Notes under the pieces: generated by a model
Told to the model about the DNA's origin: nothing
Databases searched by the model: none
The model's input: only the letters and a program-made list of their open reading frames with translations
Assembly (NCBI GenBank): GCA_003157055.1
Contig: PMIG01000244.1
Location: forward strand, 1-5,786
Direction of reading: 5' to 3'
Length of the DNA: 5,786 nucleotides
Origin: Bacteroidales bacterium
Lineage (GTDB): Bacteria > Bacteroidota > Bacteroidia > Bacteroidales > VadinHA17
Shown: piece by piece, positions 1 to 5,786 of the stretch
Position numbering within the stretch: the first letter of the stretch is position 1
Layout: each line of letters opens with the position of its first letter
Position numbers and translations under genes: made by a program

Positions 1-2211
1 AGGCTCATAAGTGAAGGAACGGGTTGCATTATGACTGCCCATCTTAACCTACCGGCACTCGATACTGCCAGTAACAGGCCATCTTCGCTGTCGCCGGTTA
101 TAATTAATGGATTGCTCAAAGAAAAGCTTGGCTTTAAAGGCCTTGTCATCACCGATGCCATGAACATGAAGGGAGTGACAAAATATTTCAGCACCGGTGA
201 AGCTGAAGCTATGGCTTACCTGGCAGGCAATGATGTCATAGAATTTGTTACCGATCCCGGAGCTGCAATCGATGAAATCAGCAATCTCATTGCTTCAAAA
301 AAGATATCTCAGCAGGATGCTGATCTTAAATGCAGGAAAATTCTTGCATTGAAATATATGGCAGGATTGGAAAGTCTGCACGCTGTTGAAAAGAGTACCA
401 TCTCTCAAAAGATTAATTCAGGCGATGCCAAGGCCCTGATCATTGATCTCTACGCAAATGCACTTACACTTCTGCGAAATGAAGGAAATGTAATTCCGTT
501 AAAAGACCTGCCTGATACCAGGATAGCGACAGTCGCAATAAACAGGAATGCCCTGACAACTTTCCAGGCAAGGTTGTGTGATTACAAATCTGCAGATAAT
601 TACTTCATCAATCCTGCAGACAGTGCCGCTGTTTCCACCTTGCTCAGAAAACTCTCCGGATATAATCTGGTTATTGCAGGTGTTTACGGACTTGACCAGC
701 GCCCCGAAAGGGCTTTTGGAATAACTCCTGCTCTCGACAGCTTTCTTGAAAAGCTTATTGCCGGTAACAAAACACTTATTGCATGGTTCGGAAATCCTTA
801 TGGCCTGGGCATTATTAACTCACCGGCTAAAGCTGATGGATTGCTCCTCGCCTACCAGGAAAATGATTATGCTGAAGATCTTTCCGCACAGCTTATCTTT
901 GGCGGAATTGGTTCCAGGGGTTCTCTCCCGGTAACTATCAACAAGATGTGGCCTGATGGGTTCGGTCTTAACTCTCCCGGAAATATCAGGATGCAATATG
1001 GTGTCCCTGAGAACGCAGGAATGTCATCAATATTAATGGAAAGAAAAATTGATTCAATTGTAAATATCGGTCTTTCACAAAAGGCTTTCCCCGGCTGCGA
1101 GGTTATGGTATCCAGGAAAGGTATTGTAGTCTTCCGCAAGAGTTATGGGTACCAGGATTATGATGACAGGATAAAAGTTGAAGATGGCGATCTATTTGAT
1201 CTTGCATCAGTTACGAAGGTTGCTGCCACCCTCCCATCGCTGATGATCCTTGACGGCGAAGGCAAATTCTCAACTAATGAAACTCTAGGGCATTATCTGC
1301 CTTACTTTAAAAGGTCCGATAAGGGAAACCTTAAAATGAGCGAGATTCTCGCCCACCAGGCAGGACTGAAAGCATGGATCTCCTACTGGCAGGAGACGGT
1401 TAAAAAGGATGGAAAATTCAGAAAGCACATATACAGTCCTGTATATTCTGAAAAATATCCTCTTAAGGTTGCAGAAGGGCTTTATATAACAGAAAAGTTC
1501 AGGAAGAGAATCTATACTGATATAAAGAAATCGCCGCTTACGGAAAAGAAATACCTCTATTCAGATCTCGGGTTCATTCTGTCACCTGAAATAATAAAAA
1601 ATCTTTCCGGTGAGGACCTGCCCGGTTTTGTTACCGACCATGTATATAAGAAAATCGGAGCCGGTGATATTGTTTTCAATCCTCTGAACAAATATCCTTT
1701 AATCCGCATTGTTCCGACTGAATATGATTCGCTTTTCAGGAAGCAGCAATTGCATGGCACTGTGCACGACGAAGGCGCTGCAATGATGGGAGGTGTTTCC
1801 GGACATGCCGGCCTCTTTTCCACTGCTAATGATCTGATGAAACTTCTTGAAACATATAGAAGGATGGGAACTTATGGAGGTGAACAGATCATTCCGAAGG
1901 AAGTAATGGAAAAATATACTTCTGTTCAGTTCCCTGGAAACGGTAACCGTCGTGGACTTGGATTTGATAAGCCGCTGCTGGACAATGCATCCAAATCAGA
2001 GAAGGATGCTTATCCTGCAAAAAGCGCTTCATCATCCAGCTTCGGACATTCAGGATATACAGGAACTTTTGTATGGGTCGACCCGGAGAAGGAATTATGC
2101 TTTATTTTTCTCTCAAACAGAGTTTACCCAACGAGAAACAATACACTGATATCTGACCTTAATATCAGGACGGAAATCCTCCAGGCTCTTTATGATTCAA
2201 TAGTCAAGTAA
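1..2211 (+). CDS. GH3 (NagZ-like) / beta-lactamase-type serine hydrolase fusion, 5' end missing
   Basis: The reading frame is open from the first base, so the gene starts before the window; the ATG at base 31 is an internal Met. Numbering from base 1 gives 736 residues. Residues 1 to about 70 are the end of a GH3 domain: GTGCIMTAHLNLPALD matches the NagZ strand with MPAH, and GLVITDAMNM matches the GFKGIVFSDDLSM segment, making Asp52 the probable nucleophile. The NagZ His/Asp loop (KHFPGHG) would lie upstream. Residues about 149-325 resemble the GH3 C-terminal domain (ALTLLRNEGNVIPL, later GSRGSLPVTI). Residues about 345-730 are a serine beta-lactamase/DD-peptidase fold with SVTK (Ser403, Lys406), YSD (Tyr520) and HSG (683-685) in the KTG position. 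From memory such fusions run to roughly 1000 residues, so about a quarter is missing. The likely role is envelope hydrolysis of N-acetylglucosaminides or muropeptides; the serine-hydrolase substrate is unknown and no beta-lactam resistance is implied. Confidence 0.9.
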   Translation, partial: RLISEGTGCIMTAHLNLPALDTASNRPSSLSPVIINGLLKEKLGFKGLVITDAMNMKGVTKYFSTGEAEAMAYLAGNDVIEFVTDPGAAIDEISNLIASKKISQQDADLKCRKILALKYMAGLESLHAVEKSTISQKINSGDAKALIIDLYANALTLLRNEGNVIPLKDLPDTRIATVAINRNALTTFQARLCDYKSADNYFINPADSAAVSTLLRKLSGYNLVIAGVYGLDQRPERAFGITPALDSFLEKLIAGNKTLIAWFGNPYGLGIINSPAKADGLLLAYQENDYAEDLSAQLIFGGIGSRGSLPVTINKMWPDGFGLNSPGNIRMQYGVPENAGMSSILMERKIDSIVNIGLSQKAFPGCEVMVSRKGIVVFRKSYGYQDYDDRIKVEDGDLFDLASVTKVAATLPSLMILDGEGKFSTNETLGHYLPYFKRSDKGNLKMSEILAHQAGLKAWISYWQETVKKDGKFRKHIYSPVYSEKYPLKVAEGLYITEKFRKRIYTDIKKSPLTEKKYLYSDLGFILSPEIIKNLSGEDLPGFVTDHVYKKIGAGDIVFNPLNKYPLIRIVPTEYDSLFRKQQLHGTVHDEGAAMMGGVSGHAGLFSTANDLMKLLETYRRMGTYGGEQIIPKEVMEKYTSVQFPGNGNRRGLGFDKPLLDNASKSEKDAYPAKSASSSSFGHSGYTGTFVWVDPEKELCFIFLSNRVYPTRNNTLISDLNIRTEILQALYDSIVK

Positions 2212-2219
2212 GTTGATTT

Positions 2220-2234
2220 TCCAGAATATCTGGA
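2220..2234. terminator. Small hairpin between convergent genes, possible weak terminator
   Basis: A 6-bp inverted repeat (TCCAGA, loop ATA, TCTGGA) lies in the 31-base gap between the plus-strand fusion gene and the minus-strand GH28 gene. On the plus strand a run of seven T follows at 2246-2252, but about 11 bases beyond the stem rather than directly after it. On the minus strand no U-run follows. Position favours a terminator; the short stem and displaced T-run argue against a strong one. Confidence 0.3.
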
Positions 2235-2242
2235 TTGCCCGG

Positions 2243-3700
2243 CTATTTTTTTCCGGCGAAATCGACCTCCATATCTTCAGAGTTCTGAACCCTCAGGGTT
2301 GCATTTTCAGGACACTTTACAGATACATTTTTGAATTTCCATCCTCTCGCAAATGAAATATCACCTGGTGTACGTGCTTCAATATTTATATCACTCAGGA
2401 AGTAGTTCCCGATCGGCGATTCTTTCATTCCGGAAATTGAAACTGCCTGTCCTCTCACAGATCCGGTGAAGTTCCACAGGTAGACATTTTTAAAATGGGG
2501 AGTTCCCTGTTCAGGTGGAACTTTCTGAAGCAGCACCTTCCAGTGGGCCGGAATGCTGTCGTATGAATATTCCTTTGGAAGCGTCGGGTAGCTATAACCC
2601 GGATTCCAGTCCATTGTTGCCCGCAGCATAGTACCAACATTGCTCATTGTAATATCATGGGCATAGATATTCTCAACAGTTCCGCCGCGGGTGATTGCCG
2701 ATTTAAAATTTATGCAGTTGGCGGTTCCATTGGCTGTCATGTTGTATGCCAGTACATTTCTTATGCCTCCGGATGTCTCGCTTCCACAGGTTATCAGGCC
2801 TGCTCCTTTTCTGGCAATGCAGTCATGGATTACAATGTATTCTGCAGGCCGGTTAACGCGAATGCCGTCAGCATCGCGTCCGGCTTTGATGCAGAAATCA
2901 TCATCGTTACAGTCAATGTCGCAATTCTGAACGAGTATCCATGACGATGAATCGATGTCGATGCCGTCGGTGCCAGGGCCGCTGCCATCGAGGTTATTCA
3001 TGATCGTTATGCCATCGATAGTGATGTTTTGGGAATATAGTATCTGAACCGTCCAGAATCCGGCCTGCTGAAGAGTGACGCCTTTAACTGTAATGTTTGA
3101 AGAATGCGAGATCAGAAGTGTCCTGGGCCTTTTGCAATCATAGTCGACAACCCATCGCAGTCCCTTATTATCATAGTCCTTTCGCATTTCCAAATACTTG
3201 TTCCAGAAAACTTTTCCTCTTGCATTTATTTTTCCTTCACCGGTTAGCGAAGCATTCTTCTGATCGAGTGCATTTATCAGAGCAGCGGGCCATTTCATTT
3301 CCACACCAGCAATGCGGGTATCTATTTCAGGATAATCGGCAATATCCTGACTTCCAAGTATTGTGGTATTTTTTCCGATGTTGAGAGTAACACCGTTTTT
3401 AATAAATAATGAGCCTGTCACATAGCTTCCGGAGTCGAAGGTTACAATGCCTCCTTTTTTTGATGAACAGGCATCTATGGCATCCTGGATAGCTTTTGTA
3501 TTCAAGGTTGTTCCATCATTCCTGGCGCCGAAGGATGACACGCTATAGACTTTCTTCCCTTGTGGTGTTTTCTTTGCTCCGGCCTTTGCAGCCCATTTTA
3601 AATCAGGTAACTGGTTATCAGAAATGTTAACTGCCAAAATATAACCTGATTGTATAATTGCCAGGATTACGAAAACGCAAAAGACAACTCTTTTAAACAT
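2243..3700 (-). CDS. Secreted GH28-family (polygalacturonase-like) protein with altered active-site motifs
   Basis: This 485-residue protein starts with a Sec signal peptide (residues 1 to about 23, MFKRVVFCVFVILAII core), with no lipobox cysteine. The mature part begins as GH28 and pectate-lyase-like beta-helices do (YSVSSFGARNDG, then NTKAIQDAIDAC and GGIVTFDSGSYVTGSLF) and continues with repeated helix rungs to the C-terminus; no other domain or sorting tail is visible. GH28 enzymes hydrolyse galacturonan or rhamnogalacturonan backbones using Asp residues in NTD and DD motifs, with GHG and RIK nearby. Here these read GTD (243-245), NDDD (265-268), GAG (299-301) and NFK (331-333). The three catalytic-type Asp positions are kept, but the usual His and Arg are Ala300 and Asn331. 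The nearby CGSETSGGIRNV block places the alignment firmly. It lies 46 bases after the DUF3857/transglutaminase gene on the same strand and may share its transcript. Family is clear; activity and substrate are uncertain. Confidence 0.9.
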   Translation of the reverse strand: MFKRVVFCVFVILAIIQSGYILAVNISDNQLPDLKWAAKAGAKKTPQGKKVYSVSSFGARNDGTTLNTKAIQDAIDACSSKKGGIVTFDSGSYVTGSLFIKNGVTLNIGKNTTILGSQDIADYPEIDTRIAGVEMKWPAALINALDQKNASLTGEGKINARGKVFWNKYLEMRKDYDNKGLRWVVDYDCKRPRTLLISHSSNITVKGVTLQQAGFWTVQILYSQNITIDGITIMNNLDGSGPGTDGIDIDSSSWILVQNCDIDCNDDDFCIKAGRDADGIRVNRPAEYIVIHDCIARKGAGLITCGSETSGGIRNVLAYNMTANGTANCINFKSAITRGGTVENIYAHDITMSNVGTMLRATMDWNPGYSYPTLPKEYSYDSIPAHWKVLLQKVPPEQGTPHFKNVYLWNFTGSVRGQAVSISGMKESPIGNYFLSDINIEARTPGDISFARGWKFKNVSVKCPENATLRVQNSEDMEVDFAGKK

Positions 3701-3708
3701 TTTAATTA

Positions 3709-3738
3709 TTTAAAACCGTTAACGAATCCGGTTTTAAA
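3709..3738 (-). repeat. Perfect 10-bp inverted repeat in the leader of the GH28 gene
   Basis: The arms TTTAAAACCG (3709-3718) and CGGTTTTAAA (3729-3738) are exact reverse complements around a 10-base loop. The element fills most of the 46-base gap between the DUF3857/transglutaminase stop and the GH28 start, ending 8 bases before the GH28 ATG. In the minus-strand transcript the stem is followed by UAAUUAAA, not a clean U-run, so it is a poor textbook terminator. It could instead be an operator, an mRNA-stability element or a block on ribosome access. The sequence shows the repeat; its function is inference. I found no Bacteroidota-type -33 TTTG / -7 TAnnTTTG promoter close by. Confidence 0.55.
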
Positions 3739-3746
3739 AATAAGGA

Positions 3747-5651
3747 TTATTTTGAACTATTAAGAATAACTTTCCCCTGATCAGCAACTGATATCTGTTC
3801 ACAAAAATCGACGAATGAATTATAATCACTTACAGGATACTGGCCTTTGGTGAACTTGAGTAATCTTACATATTTTATTTTATCTCCGTTTGAGGTAACT
3901 TCTGAAGAATATTCACCGAATTTACTTTTAAAGTTCTTTTTATCAGGCAGTTTGTCAACCAAATAATTCAATGGGATTATGTACTCAATAGTATCCAGTT
4001 CCTGGTATGATCGTCTCAAATAAATTTCAGATTTTCTCTCCTGAGTTCTGTACGGCACTTTAGCAAAACGGGAAAGAATATTCGGATTGAAATACATCCT
4101 TTTCCCAACAATCGCTCCATAGTTTGGAAGGCTGATCTTCAGATTCTCGGTAATGCAAGGAACAATACTGCGATCTTCACTGAAACTATAACTCAGCAGG
4201 TTAAAGATTGGCAATGAGATTTGTTTCTGGATGAATAATTTCCTATCATTCTCATCCATTGCCAGTATGGGGAATATATTTTCGTAAAGAATTCCTTTGA
4301 ACGAAGTTTTAAGGCCTGACTCCCCATTGCCGTCCGGATTTAGTTTCACCGAACCATTGCGGATCTGAACATTTTCATCCTGACTGTATTGTTTTGTTCT
4401 GACAAGAGAGCCTCCGCTTTCGCCTGTTACCAGGACTTTGCGATCGTCAGTAAATGCTCCCAGATAACCGAAGGGGATTCTCTGGTTTGTACATTCAAGC
4501 CAGATAGTATCGTGCAGATGGGGAACGCATAATATAATATGGTCAAATTGCTGGAAATTTGGAAAGTTGGTGAATATTGCCTCTTTATATCTTCCACTCG
4601 ATACCCTTGCAGGAAAAGATTTAACACCAATATATTTAAGAAGGGAATGCATATAGTTACTCAGTGCTTTGCAGTCGCCATAACCGGTTTCGAATACTGT
4701 TTTTGCGTCAAATGGCTGATACCCTCCAAGTCCAAGTGCGATGGCTACATATCGGGTGTTCCCCTGCATGTACCTGTATAAAGTCCTGATTCTTTCAAGT
4801 GTATCAGGAATATCTTTCACAAGTGATTGTATTTTTAATTTTTCCACATCAGAAATTTCGTCCTTCCCCTGATATAATGAATAGAACCACTTACCGCAAT
4901 TTGCCCAGTTATCGGCAGTGCCTTTATATTGATCATATATCAGAACTGCCGGCATCAGATAAACACTTGGAATCCTTTCCTGCAGACTTATACTAAATGG
5001 TTCATACTCTATAGCAGGTAAATTGTTCAATTCCCATGTATCAATAACACTTTCTGAAGTCTTAGCCGATGACCTTAATTGAACATTAATCTCTTTCCTG
5101 TTTATTTTATCCTTCAGAGGATATTCGATTGTAAAAAGACTGTGCTGGACAGAAATGTTATAATCGTTGAAGGGACGCCAGCATGCAAAACTGATTATGT
5201 TTGAATTATTGATTTCATAATCATACTTTATTGTGTAAGGGTAGACAGACTGATTTGGTTTAAAGTGTTTAATTCTGTTATCAGAAAATAATAGTGAAGA
5301 TCCATAAGCCGGAGAATCAGTTATTTCTGACTGCTTAACACTTTTTATCTTTTTCCCGTTAAGGTCATAATAGATGATATCATTAACTTTTATACTTGAA
5401 TTTTTATCGTATAGGAGTGAAAGATATGCCATATCTTCTCCGGTTTTGTTAAGAACTGTAAGGATTTTGACAATCTTTTCCACACTACTGTTTTCAGATT
5501 TCATTTTCACTTCCCTTACTTCATCCCTTATTATAAGAAATGCATTGTTCTTCAGGCTGTCGGGTATGAGGGAAACCGGAAAATACTGACTGTAGACCGT
5601 AGTTGATGAAAATACTGCAGCGATCAAATATATATATCCTGATTTAGTCAT
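3747..5651 (-). CDS. Secreted DUF3857 / transglutaminase-like protein
   Basis: This complete 634-residue protein has a signal peptide (residues 1 to about 21, ending TVYSQ), so it is probably exported to the periplasm or envelope. Residues about 45-235 fit the beta-rich DUF3857 domain (for example KILTVLNKTGEDMAYLSLLY and the aromatic YPYTIKYDYEI strand). Residues about 280-390 are a transglutaminase/protease-like core: IRTLYRYMQGNTRYVAIALG, GYGDCKALSNYMHSLL with Cys327, FDHIIL with His371, and WLECTNQ, where Glu386 takes the place of the usual Asp. Residues about 430-634 form the DUF3858-like C-terminal part. The ATG is fixed by an in-frame TAA 9 bases upstream; AAAGA just before it is only a weak ribosome-binding site. 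It follows its truncated paralogue by 6 bases, so the two are almost certainly co-transcribed. The Cys-His pair suggests a thiol enzyme, peptidase-like or cross-linking, but I know of no established substrate. Its base composition looks more A+T-rich than the GH28 and fusion genes. Confidence 0.88.
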   Translation of the reverse strand: MTKSGYIYLIAAVFSSTTVYSQYFPVSLIPDSLKNNAFLIIRDEVREVKMKSENSSVEKIVKILTVLNKTGEDMAYLSLLYDKNSSIKVNDIIYYDLNGKKIKSVKQSEITDSPAYGSSLLFSDNRIKHFKPNQSVYPYTIKYDYEINNSNIISFACWRPFNDYNISVQHSLFTIEYPLKDKINRKEINVQLRSSAKTSESVIDTWELNNLPAIEYEPFSISLQERIPSVYLMPAVLIYDQYKGTADNWANCGKWFYSLYQGKDEISDVEKLKIQSLVKDIPDTLERIRTLYRYMQGNTRYVAIALGLGGYQPFDAKTVFETGYGDCKALSNYMHSLLKYIGVKSFPARVSSGRYKEAIFTNFPNFQQFDHIILCVPHLHDTIWLECTNQRIPFGYLGAFTDDRKVLVTGESGGSLVRTKQYSQDENVQIRNGSVKLNPDGNGESGLKTSFKGILYENIFPILAMDENDRKLFIQKQISLPIFNLLSYSFSEDRSIVPCITENLKISLPNYGAIVGKRMYFNPNILSRFAKVPYRTQERKSEIYLRRSYQELDTIEYIIPLNYLVDKLPDKKNFKSKFGEYSSEVTSNGDKIKYVRLLKFTKGQYPVSDYNSFVDFCEQISVADQGKVILNSSK

Positions 5652-5657
5652 TAGTCT

Positions 5658-5786
5658 TTATATGTTTTTCTTAAGAATTACCTGCTGGGCATGAATTTTC
5701 ACAATCTGATCATACAGATCTTTAAGACCTTTGTATTCATTTGGCAGGAACAGGGTCTTGTTAACGTCTCGTTTATATTCGATGTG
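5658..5786 (-). CDS. C-terminal end of a second DUF3857-type protein, cut by window edge
   Basis: Reading the minus strand from the last base gives 42 open codons and a TAA (5660-5658). The peptide includes FLPNEYKGLKDLYDQIVKIH and ends QQVILKKNI. It aligns without gaps to the C-terminus of the neighbouring 634-residue protein (SDYNSFVDFCEQI, then KVILNSSK): 8 identities in 35 positions, including the Tyr, Asp, Gln-Ile and Val-Ile-Leu positions, with aromatic and hydrophobic residues matching elsewhere. This is the tail I recall for DUF3857/DUF3858 transglutaminase-like proteins. The start and catalytic core lie outside the window, so full domain content is inference. Its stop is 6 bases before the next gene's ATG and in the same frame (TAA AGA CTA ATG), consistent with an operon and possible translational coupling. 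Confidence 0.8.
   Translation of the reverse strand, partial: HIEYKRDVNKTLFLPNEYKGLKDLYDQIVKIHAQQVILKKNI

Noticed and set aside
31..33. ATG at base 31 as the start of the GH3/beta-lactamase fusion gene
   Set aside because: The frame is open back to base 1 and the ten codons before this ATG continue the conserved GH3 strand (GTGCIMTAH), so it is an internal Met and the gene is cut by the window edge.
867..1139. Minus-strand open frames inside the fusion gene (867-1139 and 1557-1823)
   Set aside because: They run antisense through the GH3 C-terminal and beta-lactamase domains, with peptide content typical of shadow frames.
2657..2944. Plus-strand open frame of 95 codons opposite the GH28 gene (and a second overlapping one at 2691-2930)
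   Set aside because: It lies wholly antisense to well-conserved GH28 motifs, shows no recognisable domain, and is explained by the codon use of the real gene.
3097..3384. Plus-strand open frame of 95 codons antisense to the N-terminal half of the GH28 gene
   Set aside because: It has no recognisable domain or start signal and overlaps a confident coding region on the other strand.
5649..5660. The in-frame TAA between the two DUF3857-type genes as a nonsense mutation in one long gene
   Set aside because: The upstream peptide ends with a normal C-terminal tail and the downstream protein begins with a convincing signal peptide, so these are two separate genes.
1..5786. A previously undescribed system such as a defence island, RNA element or mobile element
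   Set aside because: Every long stretch is explained by recognisable protein families; I saw no terminal repeats, transposase, direct-repeat array, tRNA fold or structured non-coding region, and gaps between genes are only 31, 46 and 6 bases.

Overview
The window looks like a piece of a chromosome from a Bacteroidota bacterium. The evidence is the type of gene present: a GH3 (NagZ-like) domain fused to a beta-lactamase-type serine hydrolase, tandem secreted DUF3857/transglutaminase proteins, and a GH28 pectinase-family protein with a Sec signal peptide. None of the visible starts has a strong Shine-Dalgarno sequence, which also fits that phylum. I cannot place it below phylum from this sequence. 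All assignments rest on motifs read by eye and on remembered family patterns, not on database searches.

Layout. Bases 1-2211 (+) hold the last 736 codons of a gene whose start lies before the window: the end of a GH3 catalytic domain, a GH3 C-terminal-like domain, and a serine beta-lactamase/DD-peptidase-fold domain. A 31-base gap separates it from a convergent minus-strand group. Read in the direction of transcription, that group contains the last 42 codons of a DUF3857-type protein cut by the right edge (5786-5658), a complete 634-residue DUF3857/transglutaminase protein (5651-3747), and a complete 485-residue GH28-family protein (3700-2243). The first two are 6 bases apart and in the same reading frame. 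The third follows after 46 bases, which contain a perfect 10-bp inverted repeat.

How the genes relate. The plus-strand fusion is expected to act on cell-wall fragments or related glycan/acyl substrates. The two DUF3857/transglutaminase proteins look like a co-transcribed paralogous pair in the envelope or periplasm; the substrate of such proteins is not known to me. The GH28 protein would act on pectin-like polysaccharide if active, but two of its four classical motifs have lost their usual His and Arg. It may be co-transcribed with the pair or have its own control; the sequence does not decide this.

There is no gene-free stretch over 300 bases. I saw no RNA gene, mobile element, CRISPR array or clearly new system. 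The best leads are the altered GH28 active site, the in-frame tandem paralogues, and the hairpin before the GH28 gene.
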